The notes beneath the pieces were generated by a model. The model was given only the letters and a program-made list of their open reading frames with translations. It was not told the origin of the DNA and ran no database searches. This document shows, piece after piece, positions 1 through 6,971 of a stretch of 7,147 nt of DNA. The position numbers and the translations under genes were made by a program. Each line of letters starts with the position of its first letter. The stretch's first letter is position 1. The DNA comes from Candidatus Aminicenantota bacterium (lineage in GTDB: Bacteria > Acidobacteriota > Aminicenantia > Aminicenantales > JAFGBC01): NCBI GenBank assembly GCA_016933355.1, contig JAFGBC010000094.1, forward strand, positions 1-7,147. Reading direction: 5' to 3'.

Positions 1-1997
1 AGCAGGCAGCCGGGACAATCGAGAGCGACGACGTCCGCGCCGGTCTCGCGGACGGCGTCGAGCTTTTCCTCGAGGAGCGCGGCCGAGACCTCGGGCTGGT
101 CCACCGAGAAGCTTCCCGCGAAACCGCAGCAGGTCGCGGTCTCCGGCATGTCGACGATCGGGGCGCCGGTCGCGGCTTCGAGCACGGACCTCGTCGCGGC
201 CGCGGCCTTGAGATAATATTTATGGTGACAGGATTCGTGGTAGGTCATGACGTTCGGCTCCGGCGTCGGCTTCAGAATACGCGTCAGATCCTTCTTGGGC
301 CTCCGCTCGATGAATTCCGCGAACGAGACGACCTTGCCGGCCAGCCCCGCCGCCTCCTCCCCCGTCAGCTCCGGCCCGGCGTGGCCGAGCATGGTCGTGC
401 AGGTCGGGCAGAGGGTGACGACGGTGTCGGCGGCCCGGATCGCTTCGATCAGCCGACGGTACGACTTGCGGGCGGCCTTCGAGAACCCCCCGTTCGCGGA
501 GGGGAAGCCGCAGCAGACGGCCGGGGCGAGGTCGACGCCGCAGCCGAGCGCTCGGAGGACGCGGACCGCGTCCAGCCCGATCTCCGGATAGAAATGCTCG
601 ACGAGGCAACCCGCGAAAATCGTGACCTTTCCCTTTTCGGGGGGCGCTCCGTCTCCCGCCCGGCGCGTCCTGAACAACCGGCTGAAAGTCTTCTTCGCCG
701 GCAACGGGACGGCCCTGAACCGATCGTATCTCCCGAAAGGAAACGGAAGCCGGCGCAGGAACCCGTGTCTCCCGGCTAACAGCGGCCTCGCGACCCGCGC
801 CGCCGCGAACGCCGCCCGGTGGAGCGGCGGCCTCGCCAGGACGCCCTCGAAGGCCACCCGCTTCCAGACCGGCCCGCCCTGCCGCTCGTTGAGCCTCTCC
901 TTGAGGGCGATCACGAGGTCGGCGATCTTGATCTTGGCCGCGCAGTAATCCTCGCAGCGGTGGCAGCCCAGGCAGAGCCCCGCCATCTCTTGCGACGCCT
1001 TAAGGCCGTGGACCCAGGCCGTCAGCAGCGTCCCGATTCCGCCCATGTAAACGTGGGCGTACTCCTTTCCTCCCAGGATCTTATAGGCCGGGCAGACGTT
1101 GAGGCAGGCCGAGCACTTGATGCAGCGCAGGACCTGGCGGAAGACGGGGTCGGCCAGGATCTCGGAGCGATGGTTGTCGAGGAGGACGATCGTCCGCGGA
1201 CGGCCGCCGGCCCCGGCGATGAACGAGACATAGCTCGAAAAGACCTGGCCGGTCGCGTTCCGGGGCAGGAGGCGGAGGACGAGGGCCGCGTCGGCCAGGG
1301 TCGGGACGACCTTCTCGATCGAGGCCAAAACGACCTGGACGCGGGGCACGGTCGAGACGAGGCGGCCGTTCCCCTCGTTCGTGACGAGCAGGACGGCGCC
1401 GTTCTCGGCGACGAGAGCGTTGGCGCCGATGAACCCGGCCGGGATGCCGAAGATCTCGCGGCGCAGCTCCTCGCGGGCGATCCGGACCAGGGCCGGGATC
1501 TCGTCGGGCACCGGCCGGCCCAGCCGCCGGGCGAAGATGCGGGCGACGTCGGCCCGCGTCAGGTGGATGGCCGGCATGACCATGTGGGTGGGCGCCTCGG
1601 CCTCGAGCTGGACGATCCACTCGCCCAGGTCGGTCTCGCGCGGCTCGATCCCCCGGCCGGCGAGATAATCGTTGAGGCGCGTCTCCTCGCCGACCATGGA
1701 CTTGCTCTTGGCGACTTTGGCGGCGCCCTGGCGGAGGAGAGCGTCCGCGATCATCCGGTTCGCCTCGTCGCCGTCCCGCGCCCTCAAGACCTCGCTCCCC
1801 CGCTTGCGGGACTCGGCCTCGAACCGGTCGAGCAGTTCGGCGTTCCGCTCGAGGCTGCGGTCCTTCATGTCGGCGAGGAGCGTCCGCAGCGCTTCGAAGT
1901 CTTGTCCCATCAGGGCGTTCCGGCGCTTGACCAGGTAGCTCCGGGCGAATTCGTCCAGGACGGAGCGAAGGGCGGGGTCGATCCGGGCCCGGCTCAT
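1..1997 (-). CDS. LutB-LutA (LldF-LldE) fusion: LUD domain, two 4Fe-4S clusters, tandem CCG domains; 3' end outside window
   Basis: I translated this frame directly: 665 uninterrupted codons run from ATG at 1997 to the window edge, with no stop, so the C-terminus is missing. Residues about 50-275 form a LUD domain of the LutB type (for example GIPAGFIGANALVAENG near 184-200). A double ferredoxin module follows, with C292/C295/C298/C302 and C342/C345/C348/C352. Two CCG (cysteine-rich) domains come next: C464, C495-C496-G and C530/C533, then HESCHH at 587-592, C623-C624-G and C661/C664. In the family, LutA and LutB are usually separate subunits of a cytoplasmic L-lactate-oxidising complex; fused LldEF-type proteins are known from Desulfovibrio (recalled, not checked). 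The start overlaps the lutC stop as ATGA. The nearest purine-rich stretch (2011-2020) is 13 nt upstream, so translation may rely on coupling. The second CCG domain looks nearly complete, so probably only a few tens of residues are missing. The natural substrate could be lactate, glycolate or another 2-hydroxy acid. Confidence 0.9.
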   Translation of the reverse strand, partial: MSRARIDPALRSVLDEFARSYLVKRRNALMGQDFEALRTLLADMKDRSLERNAELLDRFEAESRKRGSEVLRARDGDEANRMIADALLRQGAAKVAKSKSMVGEETRLNDYLAGRGIEPRETDLGEWIVQLEAEAPTHMVMPAIHLTRADVARIFARRLGRPVPDEIPALVRIAREELRREIFGIPAGFIGANALVAENGAVLLVTNEGNGRLVSTVPRVQVVLASIEKVVPTLADAALVLRLLPRNATGQVFSSYVSFIAGAGGRPRTIVLLDNHRSEILADPVFRQVLRCIKCSACLNVCPAYKILGGKEYAHVYMGGIGTLLTAWVHGLKASQEMAGLCLGCHRCEDYCAAKIKIADLVIALKERLNERQGGPVWKRVAFEGVLARPPLHRAAFAAARVARPLLAGRHGFLRRLPFPFGRYDRFRAVPLPAKKTFSRLFRTRRAGDGAPPEKGKVTIFAGCLVEHFYPEIGLDAVRVLRALGCGVDLAPAVCCGFPSANGGFSKAARKSYRRLIEAIRAADTVVTLCPTCTTMLGHAGPELTGEEAAGLAGKVVSFAEFIERRPKKDLTRILKPTPEPNVMTYHESCHHKYYLKAAAATRSVLEAATGAPIVDMPETATCCGFAGSFSVDQPEVSAALLEEKLDAVRETGADVVALDCPGCL

Positions 1998-2632
1998 CTC
2001 CGACGCACCGCCTTCCCTTCGATAAGGACGATGATGAGGCGGCCCGGGCCATGGACGCCGGTTTGGAGGACGTTCTCGACGTCGGCGGTCCGGCTCGGGC
2101 CGGTGACGATCGAGGCCTGTCCGAACCCGCCCGCGTCGGCCAGGTGCCGGCGCAGGGCGGGAAGGACGTCCTCGAGCCGTTCGGCGATCGTTTTCGCCTC
2201 GAGGACGGCGAGGCAGACGGGCGGCAGGGTCCAGGCGTTCTTGTCGGCGTCGCTCCGGTCGAGATGGACGAGGCTCCCCGTCTCGGCGATGCCGTAATGG
2301 GCGAGCACGACGCCCGCCCCGGCGGCGGCGATGTCCTCGGCCTTCGGCCCGCGGACAAGCCCGGCGTTAAGGGCGGCGGTGAGGTATCCCTTTGCGTCGC
2401 CGGCGGACGCCACCGTCGCGGCGCCGGTCTCCCGGATGATCCCGGCGATCATCCCTCGGGCTTGAGTCGGCCCGGCCGCGATCACAACCTCGGCCCCGAC
2501 GGCTTCGGCCCGCTCCCGGAAGCGCCGGATGCGCCCGGCCCCGCGTCCGGCGCCGGACCTCGGCGGCTGGGTCGCCCGTCCGTTTCTTATCGTCCGCTCC
2601 GCCTCGGCCGGCCGCCGGCGCCGCGTCACCAT
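1994..2632 (-). CDS. lutC: LutC/LldG-like LUD-domain protein (lactate utilisation)
   Basis: This 212-residue protein has the length usual for LutC/YkgG/LldG, the small LUD-domain subunit of the LutABC (LldEFG) L-lactate-oxidising complex. Diagnostic motifs are GIAETGSLV at 114-122, VTGPSRTADVE at 176-186 and GVHGPGRLIIVL at 192-203. No cysteine cluster is present, as expected, since the iron-sulfur centres sit in the LutA/LutB partners, here encoded by the next gene. The ATG at 2632 overlaps the aldolase gene by 7 nt; a GTG one codon later (2629) would give a 4-nt overlap. An AAGG at 2640-2643 suits either start. The first 40 residues are rich in Arg, Gly and Pro and resemble nothing I recognise, so the N-terminus is less certain than the rest. 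The stop (TGA, 1994-1996) overlaps the next start as ATGA. Confidence 0.87.
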   Translation of the reverse strand: MVTRRRRPAEAERTIRNGRATQPPRSGAGRGAGRIRRFRERAEAVGAEVVIAAGPTQARGMIAGIIRETGAATVASAGDAKGYLTAALNAGLVRGPKAEDIAAAGAGVVLAHYGIAETGSLVHLDRSDADKNAWTLPPVCLAVLEAKTIAERLEDVLPALRRHLADAGGFGQASIVTGPSRTADVENVLQTGVHGPGRLIIVLIEGKAVRRR

Positions 2633-3948
2633 TTCTGCGCCTTCTTCGGCTCCATCTTCCGCAGGTCGAGCCCCCGCTGGATCGCGCCGATCCGATACAA
2701 GCAGATCTCGCGCACCGACGAGGGATGGTGCAGGACCTCGCTCAGCGATTGCGCGCCCACGGCCCAAACGCCGCCGCCCCGGACGATGACGACCTTGTAC
2801 TGGTGGAGCTTGGCCAGGAACTCCGCGTCGTCGACCTTGGGCGGCAGGACGGGGATGACGAGGTAGAGGAAACCGCCCTCGGCGTCGATCGGGACGACCC
2901 GGTCGGCCGGCTCGGCCTCGCCCGGATAGCGGTAATGGGCCAAGGCCTCGGCCTCGGGCTGGTAGCAGTGCATCACGGTCTGGAAATCCGTCTCGGCGTA
3001 GATGAGCTTGTGGCGGCGGAGCTCCTCGGGGTCGCCGGCCGCCGCCGCGATCGGGAGCCGCCGCAGCGGGCCCCCGACGTCGCGCGGCATGGCGCCCTTT
3101 CCCGCGTAGAGGAGGTCGTCGACGCCGCGGGCCGAGATGGAGCCGGCGTGGAACGGCGAGAGCCGCGATTCGAAGACGCGGTTCCCGGTCTTCCGGAACT
3201 CCTTGAGGATCTCCTCCTCGTCCGGGAAATCGCAGACGTCGTCGCCCTCCGTCTCGTAGGGCGAGGGCGGATAGGCGAAGTGCGCCGCCGGGTCGGCCCG
3301 GATCGCGGTCCGGAGCCGCCCGAGGTCGACGCCGATCGTCTCGAGCAGGCGCGCGATATAACCCGAGGTGTTGGCGATGTTCAGGACGTAAAAGGCCTCG
3401 GGCAGGGTCCGGCCCCGGGCGAACGTCCCGTGCGTCTGGACGACCGTCGCGGGGTGGGAGGCCAGCCGTCGGGGCACGGTCTCGATGACCTCGAACGAAC
3501 CGCTCGGGACGGCCAGCCAGTCGACCGGCACCTCGCCGCCCAAGACATGCCAACCGAGGGGGTCGATCGGGACGAAGGCGGCCGGCGCGCCCGGCTTGTC
3601 CGCGTCGTCGAAGGTGGCCGTGACCAGCTCCTTGGTGTGGGCGTGGAACGAGGCCCGGACGCCCGGGAGGGCCAGGATCCGGGCGTGGACATCGGTCTCG
3701 GACGAGGCCTTGTAGTGCCCGTAATCGGTCTCGTCGAGCGATAGGAAGCAGATCTGGCTCGGCTCGAGGTCGCCCTTCTGGGAGCCCGTGGCCGTGATCA
3801 CGATCTTCTCGCGGCCGGAGCGGTCCTTCCATTTGACGGACATGTTTCCGCTGTGGCTGTCCTGAAGGTCGACGAGAAGGCTCGCGCGCCCGAGCGACTG
3901 GAAGAGCCCGAGCAGCTCCTCGCTGGCTTGCCAATCCTTCCCGGTCAC
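2626..3948 (-). CDS. Tandem-domain class II aldolase/adducin family protein
   Basis: This 440-residue protein is about twice the length of a classic class II aldolase such as FucA. Domain 1 (about 7-205) has the family hallmarks: SHSGNMS at 31-37, ATGSQKGDL at 53-61, the SSE motif with E84, the metal pair H102/H104 in HAHT, and H173 in QTHG. This half should bind a divalent metal and could cleave, or epimerise, a sugar phosphate. Domain 2 (about 255-420) repeats the fold pattern but keeps only E309 and H327; the positions of H104 and H173 are Y329 and G392. The family covers fuculose-1-phosphate, rhamnulose-1-phosphate and ribulose-phosphate aldolases, ribulose-5-phosphate 4-epimerase and non-enzymatic adducin, so the substrate is not set by sequence. 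Context (AOR upstream, Lut genes downstream) favours an aldolase releasing an aldehyde. The GTG start at 3948 overlaps the AOR stop as GTGA and is backed by a well-placed AAGGAG. The open frame runs further upstream, but that part is the shadow of AOR. Confidence 0.85.
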   Translation of the reverse strand: MTGKDWQASEELLGLFQSLGRASLLVDLQDSHSGNMSVKWKDRSGREKIVITATGSQKGDLEPSQICFLSLDETDYGHYKASSETDVHARILALPGVRASFHAHTKELVTATFDDADKPGAPAAFVPIDPLGWHVLGGEVPVDWLAVPSGSFEVIETVPRRLASHPATVVQTHGTFARGRTLPEAFYVLNIANTSGYIARLLETIGVDLGRLRTAIRADPAAHFAYPPSPYETEGDDVCDFPDEEEILKEFRKTGNRVFESRLSPFHAGSISARGVDDLLYAGKGAMPRDVGGPLRRLPIAAAAGDPEELRRHKLIYAETDFQTVMHCYQPEAEALAHYRYPGEAEPADRVVPIDAEGGFLYLVIPVLPPKVDDAEFLAKLHQYKVVIVRGGGVWAVGAQSLSEVLHHPSSVREICLYRIGAIQRGLDLRKMEPKKAQKW

Positions 3949-5804
3949 GGCCTCCGCTCCTTGATGCTCAGCGCGCGCAGCAGGGCCGGCCCGGGCCGTC
4001 CGGCGGCGTCCCATTCGCGCACCCGGTAATAATCGCGCCGCATGCCCTCCATGGCCGCCTCCGAGACAACCCGCTCCCGGCCGTCGATGACGATCGGGGT
4101 CGAGGCGAAACGCGCCGGAAGCCAATCGTCCGCGGGCGTCAGCCCGGCCTCGATGTTGAAGAGCCGCTCGAGGACGGCCACCCGGTTCTCGACTTCCTCG
4201 AGCCGGGCCGTCGAGAAGTCGAGCCCCGTGACGCCGCTCGCCATCCGCGACCATGGGTCGGCCGCGAAGGCGTAGCCCGTGAAGCGGCAGACGCCGAGGC
4301 TGTCCTGGAGGATGCCCAGGTTCTGCATGTTGCGGATGGCGATCGGCGATTGGAGCAGGCTGAAGCGCGGGATCTCCTTGGCGCCGCCGAAGAAGGCGAG
4401 CGAGACCGCGTAGCCGCCGCGGAGATGGCAGGCGCCGGTGGGCGAGGTCATGTAGCCCAAGGCCTGGGTCAGGGACGCCCGCGGATCGTAGCCCGGGATC
4501 TCGAGCCCCTTGACCGACATCGAAAGCTCGGGCCGCCCGCAGAAGGCGGCCAGGCGGCGCGATCCCTCGGCCAGCCGGTTCCCGATCCCTTCGCGGCGCG
4601 CGGTCAGCCGGGCCAGGGGCTCGAGCGCGGCGCCGTTCCCGAAGCGGAGGTCGAGGCCGTCGTCTCCGTCCGCCGTCAGCGCGCCCGCCTCGAACAGCTC
4701 CATGGCGCAGGCGACCGTGCCGCCGAACGAGATCGTGTCCAGGCCCAGCTCGTTGCAGCGGTAGTTGGCCCGGGTGATGGCCGACAGGTCGTAGACGCCG
4801 CAGACGGGGCCCATCAGGACCGTCGTTTCGTACTCGGGGCCTTCGCCTTTCTCGTCGCCGGCGCCGGACGCGCCGCCGGGAACCCGGGTGTGCCTCTGGC
4901 ATCCGATCGGGCAGGCATGGCAGGCGCCCGGCCGGACGAGAAGGGTCTTGGCCAGCGTCTCGCCCGAGATCCGCTCCAGGTCCTCCTCGCGATGGCTGCA
5001 GTCCATAAAATTGCGGTGGGGCAGCATCCGGATGAGGTCGATGAGCTCGACCAGGCCGGCCGTCCCCAGCTCGCGCATCAGGCGCTTGGTCACCGGCGCC
5101 TGCTTGATGAGGTGGTAGGCCTGGTCGAGCCCCGCCTGGAAACGGTCCTTGTCCTTGATCGCCGTTTTGAGCCTTCCGCGGACCCGGATCGCTTTGAGGT
5201 TCTTGGCGCCCCAGACCGCGCCCGGCCCCGAGCGTCCGTAGGTCCGGTTCTTGTCGTTGACGACGGCGGCGAAGCGGACCCGGTTCTCGCCGGCCGGACC
5301 GATGGCGAGGATCTTGGGCCGGAGGCCGGGCTCGGCGCCCTCGGTCATCCGGTCCGTCGCGGCGTGGACGTCGAGCCCCCAGAGGGAAGCGGCCGATTCG
5401 ACGCGGACGGCCTCGGGCGAGATGTCGAGATAGACCGGGGCGGCGGCGCGGCCCTTGAGGACGAGGGCGTCATAACCGGCCGCCTTGAAGGCGGCGCCCC
5501 AGGTCCCGCCCGAATTGGCGCTCCCGATGAACCCGGTCAGCGGCGACTTGAAGACCATGTGGCCGCGGCCGGCGGTCGGCGCGCTCGTCCCGACCAGCGG
5601 GGAGGCCGCGATGACGACGACGTTGTCGGGGCCGAGCGGGTCGCAGCCGGGGTCGACGGCGTCGTAGAAGAGGCGCGTCGCCAGGCCGCGGCCGCCGAGG
5701 TAGAGATCGACGAGGCCGGGGTCGAGAGGAAGCGCGCGGGCATCGCCCCTGGTCAGGTCGATCTCAAGGACCTTGCCGTGGAAGCCGTAGCCGCGTTCGC
5801 CCAT
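3945..5804 (-). CDS. aor: Aldehyde ferredoxin oxidoreductase (tungsten-pterin AOR family)
   Basis: This 619-residue protein matches the usual AOR length (about 605-620). The family oxidises aldehydes to carboxylates with ferredoxin as acceptor, using a tungsten bis-pterin cofactor and one 4Fe-4S cluster; the enzyme is cytoplasmic and oxygen-sensitive. The N-terminal AOR_N domain spans about 8-210 with GKVLEIDLTRG (10-20), GGRGLATRLFYD (37-48), the SANSGG loop (95-100) and KNLKAI (201-206). Cluster ligands are C295, C298 and C302 (CxxCxxxC) plus C506 in LGVCRF. GPEYE at 322-326 and H460 in GACHLRGGY match the active-site Glu and His regions of the Pyrococcus enzyme. The ATG at 5804 is the only start that keeps the conserved N-terminus, yet no Shine-Dalgarno precedes it; the upstream 20 nt are AT-rich. 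It heads a four-gene overlapping operon. Substrate specificity cannot be read from the sequence; AOR paralogues (FOR, GAPOR, WOR types) share these motifs. Confidence 0.93.
   Translation of the reverse strand: MGERGYGFHGKVLEIDLTRGDARALPLDPGLVDLYLGGRGLATRLFYDAVDPGCDPLGPDNVVVIAASPLVGTSAPTAGRGHMVFKSPLTGFIGSANSGGTWGAAFKAAGYDALVLKGRAAAPVYLDISPEAVRVESAASLWGLDVHAATDRMTEGAEPGLRPKILAIGPAGENRVRFAAVVNDKNRTYGRSGPGAVWGAKNLKAIRVRGRLKTAIKDKDRFQAGLDQAYHLIKQAPVTKRLMRELGTAGLVELIDLIRMLPHRNFMDCSHREEDLERISGETLAKTLLVRPGACHACPIGCQRHTRVPGGASGAGDEKGEGPEYETTVLMGPVCGVYDLSAITRANYRCNELGLDTISFGGTVACAMELFEAGALTADGDDGLDLRFGNGAALEPLARLTARREGIGNRLAEGSRRLAAFCGRPELSMSVKGLEIPGYDPRASLTQALGYMTSPTGACHLRGGYAVSLAFFGGAKEIPRFSLLQSPIAIRNMQNLGILQDSLGVCRFTGYAFAADPWSRMASGVTGLDFSTARLEEVENRVAVLERLFNIEAGLTPADDWLPARFASTPIVIDGRERVVSEAAMEGMRRDYYRVREWDAAGRPGPALLRALSIKERRP
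3957..3962 (-). promoter_or_regulatory. Shine-Dalgarno AAGGAG for the aldolase GTG start
   Basis: Reading the minus strand, AAGGAG lies inside the last codons of the AOR gene, 8 nt before the GTG at 3948. This site decides the aldolase start at GTG rather than at an upstream ATG in the much longer open frame. It also means the aldolase can recruit ribosomes itself as well as by coupling to AOR. Confidence 0.7.
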
Positions 5805-5808
5805 GGGA

Positions 5809-5822
5809 ATATATTAATATAT
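5809..5822. repeat. 14-bp perfect AT-only palindrome upstream of AOR
   Basis: The sequence ATATATTAATATAT reads the same on both strands, centred on TTAA at 5814-5817. It lies 4 nt upstream of the AOR start codon and overlaps the candidate -10 element. It may be an operator for a dimeric regulator, or simply the low-melting promoter core; nothing else in the window resembles it. Confidence 0.55.
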
Positions 5823-5845
5823 AAGATAAAGGAGGAGTCGGGCAA
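5816..5845 (-). promoter_or_regulatory. Candidate sigma70-type promoter for the AOR operon, near-leaderless
   Basis: On the minus strand there is a weak -35 TTGCCC (5840-5845), an 18-nt spacer and a -10 TATATT (5816-5821). The predicted transcription start falls around 5806-5810, only a few bases before the AOR ATG at 5804. An alternative -10, TAATAT (5811-5816), would make the transcript fully leaderless. The absence of any Shine-Dalgarno before this ATG fits either version. This is the only AT-rich patch in the window, which is the main support; the -35 match is poor. Confidence 0.35.
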
Positions 5846-5876
5846 GGCGTCCGGAGCGGGGAAGAGACCGGGGCCT

Positions 5877-5894
5877 CGCCCGCGGCGGCGGGCG
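5877..5894 (-). terminator. GC-only hairpin directly after the rsgA stop codon
   Basis: CGCCCGC (5877-5883) and GCGGGCG (5888-5894) form a perfect 7-bp stem with a 4-nt loop, starting at the base after the TAG stop (5895-5897). The strand downstream lacks a T run, so it is not a canonical intrinsic terminator. It could stabilise the rsgA transcript end, reduce read-through into the AOR operon, or be chance pairing in GC-rich DNA. Confidence 0.35.
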
Positions 5895-6971
5895 CTAATA
5901 GCCGCCGCGCTTGTCTTTGTAGACATTCTTGAGATAATTCGCCACCCGGCGGCCGAAGGCCCGCTCCGACTCGCGGCGGGCCCGGACATCCTGCTTCAGC
6001 GAGAGATAGCGCAGCTCCTTCGCGAGCTTGAACCAGCTCTCGAGCCGCGCGGCATCGAGCGCCCCCGAGGCGATCGCCGCCCGGACCGCGCAGCCGGGCT
6101 CGTCCGCGTGGCGGCAGTCCGCGAACCGGCAGTCGGCGGCCAGCCGCCCGATGTCCTCGAACGACCGGTCCAGGCTCGCTTCGTCCGCCCAGAGCTGGAG
6201 CTCGCGCATCCCGGGCGTGTCGATGAGGAGCGTCCCGTCGGGAAGGGCGACGAGCTCGCGCTCGGTCGTCGTGTGCCGGCCGCGGCCTTCGGCGTCGATC
6301 GTCGGGGCTGTCCTTTGACGATCCTCGCCGAGAAGGCGGTTGATGAGCGTCGACTTGCCCACGCCCGAGGACCCCAGCAGGGCGACCGTCGTCCGGGGGA
6401 CGAGGTAGGGCCGCAGCGCGTCGACTCCCTCCTCGCCGAGCGCGCTCGTCGTGACGACCGGCGTCCCCGGCGCGACCCGCTCCACATCGAGGACGACGGC
6501 CGCGAGGTCGTCGCGCAGGTCGGCCTTGTTGAGGACGACGACGGGGGAAGCGCCGCCGTCCCAGGCCGCGGTCAGATAGCGCTCGATCCGGCGCAGGCTG
6601 AAGTCGCCGTCGAGCCCGGTCACGAGGAAAACGGTGTCGATGTTGGCGGCCGCGACCTGGGCCTCGACCGCGTCCCCGGCGGCCTTGCGCTTGAAGACGC
6701 TCCGGCGCGGCAGGACGGCCTGGATCAGGGCCGGCCCGCCCCGCGGCGGCTCGACCGCCGCCCAGTCGCCGGCTACGGGATAGTCGGCCGGGCCGCCCGC
6801 CTCGTGGCGGAACCGGCCGGAGACTTCGCCCACCCACTCCCCGCCTCCGCCGTCCAGGACGGACCGGTCCCGCTGCTGCTTGACGACGCGGGCCGGGACG
6901 AGGCCCCGCTCGCCATAGGGAGCAAATCTTTCCTTGAAATATTCGTTCCAACCGAGGTCGATCAGGTTCAT
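5895..6971 (-). CDS. rsgA: RsgA (YjeQ/YloQ) ribosome small-subunit-dependent GTPase
   Basis: This 358-residue protein is a complete circularly permuted GTPase that acts in late maturation of the 30S ribosomal subunit. The permuted motif order is visible: G4 NKAD at 148-151, G5 TSAL at 175-178, G1 GSSGVGKST at 200-208, GRHTTT (G2) at 231-236 and G3 DTPG at 251-254. An N-terminal OB-like region (about 25-90) precedes the GTPase domain, and the C-terminal zinc knuckle carries C281, C286, H288 and C294. The start at 6971 gives the N-terminus MNLIDLGWNEYF, typical of this subfamily, and has a GGAGAG 9 nt upstream. A longer version from ATG at 7067 would add 32 residues without family resemblance. 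The gene is unrelated in function to the metabolic operon downstream and is separated from it by a hairpin and a candidate promoter. Confidence 0.95.
   Translation of the reverse strand: MNLIDLGWNEYFKERFAPYGERGLVPARVVKQQRDRSVLDGGGGEWVGEVSGRFRHEAGGPADYPVAGDWAAVEPPRGGPALIQAVLPRRSVFKRKAAGDAVEAQVAAANIDTVFLVTGLDGDFSLRRIERYLTAAWDGGASPVVVLNKADLRDDLAAVVLDVERVAPGTPVVTTSALGEEGVDALRPYLVPRTTVALLGSSGVGKSTLINRLLGEDRQRTAPTIDAEGRGRHTTTERELVALPDGTLLIDTPGMRELQLWADEASLDRSFEDIGRLAADCRFADCRHADEPGCAVRAAIASGALDAARLESWFKLAKELRYLSLKQDVRARRESERAFGRRVANYLKNVYKDKRGGY

Noticed and set aside
819..2297. A 492-codon plus-strand frame opposite the LutB-LutA fusion and lutC.
   Set aside because: The minus strand carries unmistakable ferredoxin, CCG and LUD motifs across the same bases; the plus frame is a low-complexity shadow.
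1081..2358. A 425-codon minus-strand frame overlapping lutC and lutBA.
   Set aside because: It runs out of frame with both genes; its translation is Arg/Pro-rich and has no domain, whereas the true frames have full motif sets.
3949..4902. N-terminal extension of the aldolase frame up to 4902.
   Set aside because: That part is the shifted-frame shadow of the AOR C-terminus. The class II aldolase homology begins just after the GTG at 3948, which has its own Shine-Dalgarno.
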